DNA from: Pegea sp. RAD2-039
Lineage: Eukaryota > Chordata > Thaliacea > Salpida > Salpidae
Direction: 5' to 3'
Length of the DNA: 64,000 bases
Assembly: GCA_034620365.1 (NCBI GenBank)
Contig: JAQGEQ010000015.1
Coordinates: forward strand, 1-64,000
Shown one piece after another: positions 47,332-60,627 of this stretch. The notes beneath the pieces are model-generated. The model saw only the letters and a program-made list of their open reading frames with translations, was not told the DNA's origin and did not search any database. Each line of letters opens with the position of its first letter. Position 1 is the first letter of the stretch. Made by a program: the position numbers and the translations under genes.

Positions 47332-50300
47332 ATGGCACACGAACATAAAGGCGATATGACTCCAGCTATTGTAGAGCAACTTGATATAGACCATGAGGAT
47401 GTTTCAGTTAAGACAAATGATTATTTGTTACGAAAAAAAGTAAGTTTTACTTTGTAAGCTTCTACAGTGGTGGTCTAATCCATATTTTTAAAGACAAATG
47501 GAATATGTGTAACTGTAGAAGATGGTAACCCTTCCATGACTGAAGTAAAAAATGAACATTTCAAATCTGCTTTAGACTTTGGAAATAATGGTTCTGGTGA
47601 CAGATATTCCAGTGTAAATCATATACCTGCCTTACATGGTATGATTGAATGTTTCCTAATTAAGTTATAAAAGACTCTATTTTATTTATTTCAAATTAAA
47701 ATCAAAATATGGAAAATTGGCACCATTTGTTATTCAACCTGAGATATTAGCTATTTTATTGTCTTTATGCCACTATCATTATTGTGGTAATCTTTCTGTA
47801 GTAGTTATCTTGAACCTGTATCTAAAAGATTGGAGTTTTTATTTGATGAATTTTTCAGCAGATCAGGTTGGCATGCAGGCTGACTCTTCTGATTTCCATC
47901 AAGATAACATTTATCAATGTGGAGGTGGGGATCATTCATCTTCAAGGCATAATGGCTGGTCCACCATTAAATCTTCAGTGAGACCTGTAGCTGAAGGAGT
48001 AATTGCCTTTCACGCGTTGTTACCTCAACAAACTCAAATTCATGAAGATGAAATCATGGTTGATCAGTGTACGAATCAATTTGTTGATTCTTACCCGCAA
48101 ACCGAGAGCCCTTACTATATGCAAAATTATGAACATGTACCAATCAATGGAATAAGGAAGAAATCACCCTCGAGCGATGATGACCCTTCTCTTGGCATTC
48201 CTTACTCACAGTCACAACTAAATCTTCCAAACTCTAACTTTCCATCCCCTCCAGTGCCGCTTGAACCTGCACACATCTCCAACTGTTACCCACAATCCAG
48301 TCCAAGCCACAATCATGAATTTTTAAAGAAGTTTTTAAAGAAAACTGTTCAGGGCTACAGCTCCAAGTATCTAACCGAAAGTCCCGATAATTCTTCAACT
48401 GATTTGGTTAAAACTAGCATTCTAAAGAACTTTGACAACATTCTGTCGTGCCCTGTATCTGTTGACAATATCTCCTCTGAACCTTCTCATCAGTTGTATT
48501 CCATTCTAAAAGCTCAGCGTCAAGACAACACAGTGAAGCGGGTTTGTGAACATCCAATCCCAGTGGCTGAAACAATTCCCGCTCATAACAGTTTGCTTTG
48601 TGAAGATAGTGCTATTGCATTAATCAAAAACCATAAATACGATACTGAAGAAGCAATAAAAGTGACTAAGTTCAGTGTGGAGCAATTAGAAAAAGAGTTA
48701 AAAGAAGAGAAAGAATTGCTGCTCGATTATATGGGTCAAATTATGGTATCTCATGTTAAAGGGAATTACAGTTATTTGAATGATTGGATTGCCGAAATGA
48801 TAGATCAAGCAAAAGTGACGTTGATAGGTGATGAACTGTCAGTAAAAAAAAACTTTTTTGATAATCTTGGAAAATTTTATAATAATGAAATTGTCGAAAA
48901 AAAAACGTTGAATGAACCAGCATCTAAAACAACAGGTTAGATGGTTTGCTTTCAATTTCTTGCATAGTTAACTATTGAGAGATAAAACTTCAACTAATTC
49001 CTTTACATTTTACATTGTTTTTAAATATTGTAACTATTGTGTTGTTTATTTTTGCTTATTTCATTAGTAAAAAGTTATTTTAATCTCTTATTCAGTGAAC
49101 TTTAAACCATATCCGGTTTTGTTAAATTGCTATAAAATACAATTTTCAATCATTTGAAGCTTTGCAGTGGTCGTTAATCTTTTAAAATACTTTTAGGAAT
49201 TGTAAGCAGGGACCTACAAAGGGTTCTTTATAAAATTGATCCAGATGTAACTGATGAATCATCATCTGATGATGATACTTATGATCATAAAATAAATAAT
49301 TTCAATTCACAACTTCAAACCACTCGTCAAAATCTTGAACCGTATAGTTTGGTTGAAAGTAAACAAGTCCAACAAAACTCCACTTCAACTGATATAAGGT
49401 GATGATTCTTATCACTTCAACTTGCCGCGTACATTGATTTTATCATTTAAAAATGGCACAGTTTATCTAGAATAGCAAAATATGTGGGTCTATTTTAACT
49501 TTCTTCTGAATTTATTCCTCTTTTTAAGAAAAAAACACTCCAGCCTAAATTACTTGAATACTCGTATCAAAACTGGAAGCAGTTCTGTTTGGTTGTTATC
49601 AAAAGTCGATTATTTGAATACTCAAATATCTCAGCTAGAAAACTCTCGAAATAAACTCCGTCGTCAGAAGGTAGGCTACTTTTCTTATTGATTTTGTGAA
49701 AAGTTAAAACATTAAAACTTGTTAATAGGCGCAAGTAGTATTAGATGATGTTCAAGTCACATCTTCACCTACTACAAAGGTATTTTGACCTCTTTTCATT
49801 TACTCATCTAATTATGACTAATACTAACAAAATATACTTTACAGGATACTTTATATTCAAATACTGATAAGCAGTCTACCTCTGAAGAAACCTCAACGTT
49901 ACCCAACTTGTCAGCAAATAATATCAAAAAAGTTTCATCTTTTTCATCATGTTATACTAATTACAGATCCAATGATGACCCAACTCAAGTATGTGCAAGA
50001 GCTCGACCCTTGAAATATAAGTTAAAAACAAGAAAGATATTTTATCCATTATTGTTATTAAGCAAGCGAAAGGTGAAGTTCGTATGTCTACATGAAACCA
50101 CTTTTCTAATATTTTCTTCATCTTCGCAGGCTATCAATCTCTCATTGAAGAAGCAAACTGCATCAATCGATAATCCTTTATACAATTCTACACCATATCA
50201 TAGATGTGATGGTAAAAACCTGGATTTGTCAAGATTGCCAGTTTCTGATCTTCTGCAGAAGTTTGGACATCCGTGTCTTCAAAACCATAATGCTCCAATA

Positions 50301-52243
50301 TGTAAGTGACTTTCTCATTACTATCGCTCGATGTTATCATCAAATTGTTCAGATCTCAATTTAGAAACATGTGTCAATTCTTTCATGGCTTCTTCTGACA
50401 ACAGTTGGTATAAAAACTACCCTGTGAATATCGAAAAAAGGTTTCTACTTTCTTCAAATATTTTCTCGAAATTTAATTAGTGTTGTGATTTTTTAGAAGT
50501 AAAAACGACCATCGAAGTTCGAGAAGCTCAAAGTGGCAACAACAGCGAAGATTAGATGGTGAAGGTGCAACAATGAAAAAGCGAAGAAGTACTACCAACA
50601 ACCAGGTACTAGTCGAAGACTTCACCAAATATGACTATATATGGTCAACAAGTTGATGTTTTTATAAAATTAAAAAAAAACAAAATATATCAACAATAAA
50701 CATGAATCACGTGACGATGTTCCATTCGTAAATTGATCGTTTATTCAGCTTACTTCGGGTAGTAAACGCCTTCGTACATCATCTGGTGATTATTATGAGA
50801 TGGAAGCTACAGCAACTACCGTTAGCGGTGCTAGTACGCCCACATATGTAGACTACACGCCTCTACAAGTAAGTTCATATATATTCGCGCATAAAAGCGC
50901 GCGCTTCATCGAAGCTGATCTACTTGTTATGTTTTGTCAATTATAGAGACGTAAACGTAATGTTGATGGAAGTATTTCAAGTGAAACCAACAAAATTCAA
51001 TCTGCTAAAGATATACAAATACCAAGGTATACAATTACCCCACATCTACTTGTTGCATCTTCATCTTTTGTGTATGATCTTTCAGCTGGAGAGTAGTCGG
51101 TAGTGATGATGATGAAGAAGATGATCTCTCAACGTCCATCATCACAGGTTGCTTGCCCTCAGTTTGTTTTAAATCAAATCTTATTTGTCGCTTTTGAAGA
51201 AACGTTGGACGAAGTTGAATTGGAAAAGTTGGATCAGACCTACAATCGGTACTGCAACCGGCATGATCACTATGAGATGCTCGAGAAGAAGAAGTTTCTG
51301 GAACAGTTAAAAGCTAACCGGAAGAAGAATGGCGGCAGGTACGCGATTGGTTGTCACGTGATCGATTTGTCGCTAACCACAATGGTTCAGGGTGGGAAGC
51401 CGAGCAAATCTGACTTCAGAAGTATGTCCTGTGGAAGTTGAGAGTGTATCCTCGCCAAGTAACTGTGGAGGTCCTTCTGGAAAGCTGGAAGATGCTCTTT
51501 GCTCTTCAGGTGAGATCAAATATAAAATTGGTGACCTTTAACCCCGACTTGACTTGATCAATGACTTTACAGTGAACAGTCCCCGGTTGTCAGCAGAAGG
51601 ACATACGTCACACAGGGTTAGCTTCTCGAAACCAACCACAAACCAACACGAGCCATCTACACACCCATCTCATCTCCTTCAACAAGCCCCAACCCCCCCT
51701 AGCAGCATATCAAGTTGTTGGAAGCAACGTGTATTCCCACTAACCGATGAAGATGCTTTGTGGCTTACCCAGATTGTCGAGAATCCACCACTAGATCATC
51801 AACCAAGTCAAGCTCAGTACATCGCGCCTGTGGGTCGCTACGCGCATCTGAGCAACTTCAAAATACTTCGAGTTGACACCAACACTGCCCCCAAATACAG
51901 CAACAAGGCGACGACGCGGCGCAAGAAGCGAAGCAAGGCGAAGAAGGAACCGCCCAGAAGGCGAAGGAAGAGTAGCTTCCGGGATTGGACGGAAGACGAG
52001 AAGGTCTCGTCGGATGAGAAGACGTGTAGCGATTACGATTCGGAATTGACATTGACAGCTTCTGAGAGTGACATGGAACCTTGGACCACTGACCCTGATT
52101 TCGCCACATTCCCTTCATGCCGTGTTGCTAAGTTACATTCGAGTAGCGCGTCACCATCACGACATCGAGATCATGGCTTCAGACACAACTCACCAGTTTA
52201 TAATGAGAAGAGATACACTCCGAAAGGTTTTAGATGCAAATAA
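47332..52243 (+). CDS. KANSL1: KANSL1-like NSL-complex scaffold with PEHE domain, 16 exons, 1170 aa
   Basis: KANSL1 is the scaffold of the nuclear NSL complex that carries the MOF acetyltransferase (family knowledge). Exons 47332-47439, 47494-47638, 47859-48935, 49197-49398, 49529-49670, 49729-49779, 49845-50072, 50130-50301, 50353-50440, 50497-50605, 50749-50868, 50947-51026, 51086-51147, 51200-51338, 51391-51509, 51573-52243; all phases agree, 3513 nt. Human KANSL1 is about 1105 aa. Matches in order: acidic DPDVTDESSSDDD, coiled coil VDYLNTQISQLENSRNKL, CARARPLKYKLKTRK, CDGKNLDLSRLPVSDLLQKF, then the PEHE-type core IPSWRVVGSDDDEEDDLS followed by the ETLDEVELEKLDQTYNRYC helix, and a C-terminal RVFPLTDED motif. 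Near residue 380 a helix (AIALIKNHKYDTEEAI) resembles an ELM2-like end. The C-terminus has a Lys/Arg cluster. The weakest part is the long exon 3, which has little family similarity. Confidence 0.85.
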
Positions 52244-52478
52244 ATGTTTGTGGCGAAAAAATTGAGATAATGTTGAAAGATTGCTTCTCCTGAAGATGAA
52301 CAACTTTAGATGAAATGAAGATCATTACTTGATGACAAGAAATTGGTCGTGAAAGAGGTAGTTAGGTGCTTGTATTGTTGCTTCATCATGAACCCCAGGC
52401 TGAAATTCAATTTTCATTCCTTATTTTCTACCTGTAAACTATTTTCTTAATTTTTTTGTCAAAACCTCGACAAGTAAC

Positions 52479-52484
52479 AATAAA
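52479..52484 (+). terminator. Likely poly(A) signal of the KANSL1-like gene
   Basis: AATAAA 236 bp after the stop; a second AATAAA at 52692-52697 is followed by a T/G-rich stretch (GTTTTTGTTGATGCTG) and may be the main site. Confidence 0.5.
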
Positions 52485-52697
52485 GTTCAACAGAAGAATG
52501 ATAACTTTGAATAATGACGAGGAAAACATCCATATAAGTAGATGCTTCATAAATTATGTTTACAAACCAGCAGCATTTCTACTGGTCTACAAACCTGAAG
52601 TCTAAATACTTGGTGCTTGCTATCAAGATATTTGCATCTTTACTTTTTTGACTGTTTAAATGTTTTCTTTCTACTTGTCCTTTGTATTATCAATAAA

Positions 52698-54737
52698 AAT
52701 GTTTTTGTTGATGCTGTTTTTTAACAAGGTTTCTGCTTCAATTCAGCCCACAGATATTTTTCAGCCAATAAATTAGCCTGTGAATAGTTTTCTCGTCAGC
52801 TTCAGCAAGAAGACAGCTGTTTATTAAAGAAATTTTTTTACATGCAGCAGTTCATCGTCTATTAATTGTGATTTTTCACTCAAATGTTGTTTGGTTATCA
52901 ATTTGTGAGTTTATCAATTGAGTTGTTTACGATCTTTTGAAGTAACCAAATAAAGTGTTCTTTTGTTTATACTACAAAAATATTACGATAGTATTTAGTT
53001 TTGATATTCAGGTACTTTCCCAGTTATCATCTTGTATGTTGTAGTAATTTAATTTCGGCTTTATCTAGTCAACTTTAGTTCTTATGAGCCATGAGGTTAG
53101 CTTTCAGAATAGAGTTTGAAAAATGTCAGTATAACTTCAGAATTAAACCTCAAATAGTTGAGTTGCTCATAAAGATAAAGCTACTAATTTGAGAGGTTTG
53201 AATCATTTGACGTTTAGTGATGTACTGAAATTACTCAAGTGTGACTAATTTCATTCGATCGTTTGCCTCGGTTCATATCAACTTTTATTCTATTGATTTT
53301 CTTTCTGAATTTCAGATGTAATCAAGACATAATTTAAGTTTAACAATTTTTAAATAATTTTTATCAAAATAGAATCATAAAGATACAGAATTAAAATATT
53401 AATAATTTAAAAGAATTTGAAATAATAAAAGTTTCACAATAATTTTTAAAGACAGAAAAAAATCAAAATTCTTGCAATCCGCAATTATTTTCTTGTTTTA
53501 AAATTCAATCACTCTTATTACAATTTTCAAATCAAATATTACTTTAAAACATACTGACTAGATTAAGTTACAACAAATTATTTTGATATTTGAATGTACC
53601 AATTAATATTTTCTTGCAAATAATTTCGATGATAATAGTTTATCAAGCTTTTAACAAATATTTTGCTTGCTATAATCAAAATTTATAATATTTTCAATAA
53701 TAATAATAGCTTAGTTTAGAAAAATTTTGAGTTTATTTTGACCGTTTTTTAAATATTGTATGAGTAAAAAAATATTTTCACCAAATATATAAATAAGATT
53801 TTTAAAACTGTTTTTATTTATCTGACTGACAAAAGATCTACTTATAATATTTAAAATAAGATTAAAAGTAACTTCAATAAGTTTTAGATTCATAAAAATT
53901 TTTACTCGAAACGATTTTACTGTTGAAAATACAGCTATTAATAAAGTTGAAGTATTCTGTACCTTGAGTTGCCCTAAACTAATCTTTTAAATAGATAAAG
54001 TGGTCTACAGAGTAAAAAGATAAAATAATCTCTAAGCTGTTGATAATTTCACTTTTTTTAAATTTGAGTCGAAAATGATATCATAAGTCAAGTTAGATAA
54101 TTTAGGATAAAAAAGTTATTGAAACATGAACATTTATATATTTTGAACATTGTTTATATATTTTGAATGTTTTTTAGAATTTTATCAATATTTCCAAAGT
54201 TCGCTAGTTTATAAATAAAACGTTTTGATGTATACAAACAGTTCGACGAGTTTCTTAAGTTTCAGTAACTTTTCATAAGTATTTCATCGTTCTAATTGTA
54301 ATGATAAATATAAGAAAGCGCAATTTATTATATTGAAATTTACACGACACCATCTACAGCACACTACATCGCAATATATTAGGAAAACTCACAAAGACTA
54401 TTTGAATGAATTGTAAGAGAAAAGATTTTACTTTTCACAGTTATAAAAGTGAAGAAGCCTATAAAAGCAAAAACTAAATTTTCTGTTATAAATGTATTTA
54501 GCTTTTAACATATATATTAACTACATATCTTAATTAAACTAGTTACATACATAAATCGAAATTTCGACCATAAAAGTACTTAATTAAGCTACAATCAACA
54601 TTATGATCTTATAAGAACAATTATAATAATAATTAGAAAAAGCTGACAATTTTTTATAACAGATAAATTTATACATTTCAAACTTTTTAAGCAGAAATTC
54701 TTATGTATGAAAACTAAAGAGTAAGTAAGTTAGATGA
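52698..54737. other. AT-rich intergenic region between convergent genes
   Basis: 3' ends of two convergent genes face each other across this region. The minus ORF at 53711-53893 is low-complexity. No RNA gene, repeat or promoter is visible. Confidence 0.55.
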
Positions 54738-56871
54738 CTATGCAAAATTAAAAAGGAAATGTTGAAGTATTGAAAAAAAAGTAAGAACTAAATAGACTTC
54801 ATTAGCAGCACTTGAGCTTCTAGGAGGCCCTGTAACATGCTGAAGTAAGGATGTGATCAAATTACAAAGATTTTATTAACTTAAACCACAAGCATTGTTT
54901 AAAAAATATGTTTCGTAAATTACTTTTATATATAATAGTTGTACAAACACTTAGCTAAAGTTAAAATTTGACATCAAATAACTATCATATGAATATTTGA
55001 TAAACTCTGAACTTGATTTATCAAAAAATGTTTTTTTAAGCTTGTAGTAGAATATTAAAAAAGATTTACTAAAGATATTTTATGGTAGACAAGTTAGATC
55101 AATTTGAATCTTTTTAAGAGCTTGGTTTTGATTAAAATTTCGGGAATAAATGATTGCTAGCGATAAAACTACTTATCATGTGATATTTTACCATCACTCA
55201 TGAATATTTTAAAGTTTTGATATTTTATGCTTCAGTAAATCCGTTTGAATAATGTTTAAACTTTCATATTTCTACAAATATTCTTGTTAAAATAAATGTT
55301 TAAACTGCTACTATTACTTAACGACTCATAACTTAGGATTAACTCATTTTTCAATTCGTTTTACAATAAAGTAGCAAATAACTAGTTACGATATTTACAA
55401 ACCTAAATGCAGATTAAATGTTTTTCTAATTGTTTCATTCAGTTGTTTTACTTCACATATAACTTCAATTTCTTTATCGATTCCAACAATGTGCTGTAAA
55501 GCTAAAGCTTCCAAAAAAGTTATATTTTCAATAGAAAGTTCAGAACCTGTAAATGTAACAAAATGCGGCTGGTTTATTGAAATATTTTTTTGATATACTA
55601 AAAGTTTAATTTGTTCGAAATCTATAGAAACCAGGCAAATAATTTATGATCTTAGTACAAACTTGTAGTTGGTGTTATGAGTTCAGTTGTGGCTGTTGTT
55701 GTTTCCACATTTTTGTAGTTGTTTGATAAAAAGGATTGGAAAGCGTCTTTTGTGATACGTAATGTACTCGAATAATTGTAGACAAGATTATCCTAACAAT
55801 TTGAATTAATAATTTAGTAGGTTAACCTTGAAAGAAATGAAATAGAAGAGTAGAATAATTTTCTAGCAATTAAATAAGAGATGGGAATATTAAAAATTGA
55901 AAACAAGCTTTTGAAATTCGCTGGTTTGTGAAAGTACTTTTTAAAGAAAATAACTTATTGAGTTGAATGAAGCTGGTAAGTAAAATGATTGAAATTTATT
56001 GACGACTTTCATCTTTAAATAACCCAAAAATGATCCAAGACATACATGAAAATCTTCTTCTACAGATGGATCATCTTTCCAAATTTGTACGGCATCACCA
56101 TTTGCGAGACTTTTCCAAAACCACAGAACAACAGGTCTGGGGCGAACTTGGGGAGCAAGACAAGTAAGATTGATTGTTTGATCAGGGATCTTGTGGATGT
56201 AAAGTTTGTTATTTTGAAGCTCTTCAGGCGAAAGAGGGGAGTTGTAAGAGGTGATGACGTCATCAAGACTTTCTGAGATCGACCATTCATCATTTATTAG
56301 CTTTAAATTACTTCATGTGTAGTTACCATGGATACGAAGTAGGACTTCTGCGGGATCATTTCCGCTGACAATACATCCAATAGGTCCAGCATCTTTTTCG
56401 GTGACATTACCAATTAGAAGAGTAAAATTTCCTCCAATTAATTCACCACCTTTCACTTCATATTTCTTTTCGTAAGAAGGATCCTAGCAACCGTTTGAAC
56501 AACTGTTGATGACGTCATCATCTATGTAGTTACTTACAACAAATACGACTGTCTGACCGCCTGCAACCAGGACAATATCTTTCCCGCCATGTGTCCACTT
56601 AACCGTTTTACCACCCAGGTCTTCGACCAAACAGGTGATGGTGACGTCATCATCGAGGTTGACATAGATGGCATTTTCATCTCCGAGGATTTCAACCGTA
56701 GTTGATTGAGCTGAAAAAGTATGACAATTGCTGGATTTAAATCGAAGCAGATGTTTTAGAAGTAGATAAAAGTTTATCGATTTGCTGAGGATATCTTAAA
56801 TCAAAGTTAATTTTTTAGTATAAATAAATACACAGATATAAAAAATAAGCAACAAATCGATACAAAACCAT
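54738..56871 (-). CDS. Ig-superfamily surface protein with GPI-anchor-type tail, 7 exons, 320 aa
   Basis: Exons 56832-56871 (signal peptide MVLYRFVAYFLYL, tentative), 56538-56710, 56327-56483, 56046-56272, 55663-55792, 55403-55546, 54738-54829; in phase, 963 nt. Ig1 has the standard core: VTITCLVED...VKWTHGG...EKDAGPIGCIV. Ig2 starts INLTCLAPQV...VVLWFW but has no clear F-strand cysteine. A Thr-rich linker (VETTTATTELITPTT) leads to a short third beta-rich unit (IEVICEVKQLNETIR). The protein ends SSSAAN followed by the hydrophobic VYLVLTFFSILQHFLFNFA, typical of a GPI signal: small omega residues then a hydrophobic tail with no cytosolic part. Length and build recall IgLON/lachesin-type adhesion proteins, but the degenerate second and third domains argue for a divergent lineage-specific receptor. 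Three TGACGTCA sites fall inside this gene. Confidence 0.75.
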
Positions 56872-59800
56872 AATCTTTCGTAAAACTTTTTTATAAAAAT
56901 TGTTTTAATAAAACAAACTGTAAATAATATCTCGTACCAAGTTTAGTTTGCAGTACAAACAAAATTATACAAAAAATGGACTTCATTTTAGGCTAATATG
57001 TGGACCAGTCAATAAAAAGTTTAGTAATAAACTGAAGATATGTTTGCTAGCAAGGCTTCAAATATGTAAAGTTTTAATCGGATTTTTTTCACTATAGCAA
57101 CCTTGTTAAATCAGACCAACTCGCATTTTAATGAGCATGTCCTAGCAACAATTGAAGCTTTTTTGATTCTGACAAAGAAGTGAAAATGTTTGAAAATATT
57201 TTTTAGGAACCAGCCAATTTTATATGAATGTTAAAAGTATTTTAATTGAACTTGACTGCAATTTATCTTTGTTTAACTTCTTATACTTAAAATATTATAT
57301 AATTTCTCACTATACTTTGATATCTGTTTTATTTAAAAGTATTTAAAACAAAGTATAATAAAAGTATTTTTGAAGTTAGTATTTTACAGTTTTATACTGT
57401 TTTATGCAACTTGTATAAATATTTTGGTTATTTTTTTCAAGTTGTTGAACTGTTTAAGAACAGATTTTAATCAGTAGTAACTATAATTTAAATATGAAAT
57501 ATAAAGCTTAAATTTAGTAAATACTTTTTCAAAACAACATTTGAACAAGATGATTTGTTTTTATTTAAAACAATCTTTGTATACTCTGAAATAATAGAAG
57601 TATACAAAATAGTTTATTGGAAAAAGATTTACTATTAGATCAATATTTCATTTATTTAAAAAAATAATTACAGTCCACTTTCCAATAAAACTCCTTCTAA
57701 CTATTATCAATTATCTTAAAAAGATAAACATAAATGTTTTGTACCGTTATGAAACAAAAGGTCATGCGATTTATCATCTACAATCTTTAAAATGCTTTTG
57801 CTTTTTATGATGATTTTTAAAAACGTGTTTTTTAAGTTTAAAGTTTGTTTCCTTCGAATAGAAATCAGGATATTACATAATTTTTCAGCACTTTCCCTTA
57901 AATTGCTAAATTTATTTAGTTTTATAAAAACTTTTACTATTTGGACACTGTATCATTAGAAAAAGTTTCTTTTTAGTTTCTTTTAATTATTGATAACTAC
58001 TTTAAAAATATAATTAAAGCCTATGATATCTAATGTTACACCCTGACAAATAATAGTTTTTCTTTTTATAAACATTTTTTATACTATCTACTTAAAACCT
58101 TTAACTCGTACAACTAAATATTTTTTGTATTTGATTTCATCAGTAACTTTTGTAAATGCAAAACTTACTCAGCATTCAAATTACTCAATTTTTAAGAACT
58201 GTTTTATCAAAATATCACAAAATATTATTGTGAAGAATTATAAAACTAATGTTATCCTATGTAAGTATCATTTATTTTTGACATTTATTAATTCCATTTA
58301 AAAACTAAAGTACCTATAAAACTGTAAATTATGTTTAATGGTAGCTTTAAAAATGCCTATATATGACGAAAAACAAAATTAAAAATATTTACAAAAAATT
58401 TAAATTAAACTAATTTGAAAATTTAATTTAGGAAATTACTACAGTTAGATCAAATAAACTAGTTTCATACGTTGATTTTTTTTTCAATTTTGTAAAGTTA
58501 TTCTATTTTAATGTAGTATCATACTTTTCTACATCTTAAAACTGCAAAATGATACCAGAAGAAAAAAAAACTATTAAAAATATTTAAAGCTTTTCATTAA
58601 AATTTTCTCAAAATTTAAAAAATTTATTTTTTAATGATAATAATTTCAAAATAAAGATCTTATAGCTAAAAAACTCTAAGTGAAATGTTTAGAAATGAGT
58701 TTTTAAGTTAGCGTAGACTAGAAGTGAGAACGTGACTTAAAATTAAATTGAGACAAGACAAAGTATTGTTTGAGAGCTCTTCTGGAGCACTTGTTTGATC
58801 TTTCAAATGTTGAAAGTCTTTAAGATATTTCAAAAAATATTTTTCAAGTTTTGCAGTTTTTAAACTGGTTAAAATTGATCTGCCGATTTGATTTTAAACT
58901 CTAAAAGAGTAAAAGTCAATAGAACGGAACTTCTCAGTGAAAAAAGCAAGTTTTTACTTTGTTTCGATTTTTCTGAAAGTGTTTAATATTTATTTGAGAT
59001 TTAGTGAAGGTATTTGAACATTTAGACCTCAAGTTTAGTCATAAGGCTGAAATTATATGTTTTTACAGGGAAAGAAATGAAAACTAATAGAATTGTTAGA
59101 GCAGGTAATGATTAAAACTTATATCAATCTAAAAAAAAAACGGTTAAAAGTAAATAGCTTTTATTTTTGTTGATTGAAAAGTATTTACTAAATACTTTTA
59201 AGTTGAGCTTTTAAACAATAAGTTTATTATTTAATATCTTTCAAGTATTTTATTTGAATAACCAAAAAGTCTGATCAGTTATTTGAATTATCTAAAAAAT
59301 ATAAATTTTAATTTATATTTTAATTAATTACTTAATAATAAGTTTTATATGAACTACATAAAGTTTGCTTAATTTTTAACTGATCTAAGCTTTCAACTCA
59401 AAATATTTAAAGTATAAAAAACTAAAAGAGAAAGCAAAGCACAAACAAATGCAGTAAATAGAAGTTACAATTTAAATAATATTAATTTAAAAAGAAACCT
59501 AATACTAATATTATACTTAAGTGAAATATTTTTCAAATCAAATATGAAATGAATATTACAACTTTTATCCACAAACCTAAATCGATCAAATGAAAGTTTC
59601 AATGACATTAAAGTCTCTTCAATAGCTCTTGACTAACTCATTCTCGAATAAATAGGACAAATATTTTACAACTAACTTTCTACGGGAAGCTAATAAGAGC
59701 TTAAGGCTTGCTAGAAACAGGAGGTGTTAGAGTAAGTTCGTTATCAACAACTGTTATCTCGGTCAATCAGATTTTCAATGATTTTTGAGATTAGTTATAT

Positions 59801-60627
59801 ATTAGTTAGATATAACACCTGAATAAAAATAAGTTATCTGAATTACTAAAGTCAAACTTTTGCTATTGAAATCATCCTAATGTTTAGTTTTTAGAATTCA
59901 AAAAAGGTTTTTACTAAAAGTTTTTATTTTTATCTGTAAAAATCTTTATATATTCGTGATTTTGCTGAAGTCTAAGTATTTACAAAATACTTCTAACTAG
60001 CTGAGTTTGTTTTAAATATAAATATCTTTGATTACTAGTTGATATGGTATGAAAATATTTAGAACATTTTAGTCAGCATAAACAGGTAGTAATAAGTTTG
60101 TCTGACCAAATAATAATTACAATTAGTTGTAAAATTTTTTAAAACCGATATCTTAATCTTTAAATAAGCTTAAAAAATATTATTTACACTACAGACAAAA
60201 GCTTAATTTTTTGTCTGCGTTGCATTTTTAATATAATGGTAGAATATTTTAATCAAACATGCTTGTAATGCAGCTTTTCATTTGAGAATTAGTTTCCGTG
60301 CACTACTCTAAAATATTCAAACTTATTCCAGTAAATGTTTCAGGAAACACACATTTTGAAGTTATTATGTTCTAGGGTACAAGTTTTGTTGCTTCATTTT
60401 GAATATTTCATGACTTTCAAATGTAGCGTTATAACGAAAAAATCTGAGTTTAGAAAGAAAAAAATGTTAAGTTTTTAGTTTTACAATTTTTTTTCTTATA
60501 CGAAAGCTCTGATATAATTCCAAGAAAAATTGTTCATAAATAGAATTTTAATTTAAAAGTAAATTAAGGAGTTTGATTTGTATAATTGCAAGTTAAGCTT
60601 ATATTTTTGAAGATAACATTTTTACAG
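56872..60627. other. AT-rich region between divergent surface-protein genes
   Basis: Separates the Ig gene (minus) from the LU gene (plus). No ORFs of substance, no repeats and no RNA gene supported. Regulatory sequences for both genes presumably lie here but none can be picked out. Confidence 0.55.

Noticed and set aside
47717..47858. N-terminal extension of the long KANSL1-like ORF (MAPFVIQPEILAILL...)
   Set aside because: Exon 2 joins at 47859 with a good acceptor and matching phase; the extension is hydrophobic intron sequence that happens to be open.
49482..49528. First 15 codons of the 69-aa ORF at 49482
   Set aside because: Hydrophobic intron read-through; the acceptor TCTTTTTAAG at 49519-49528 gives the correct phase for the KANSL1 coiled-coil exon.
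51858..52118. Minus-strand ORF of 86 aa in the KANSL1-like last exon
   Set aside because: Lies wholly within a coding exon of the plus strand with no independent splice or start support.
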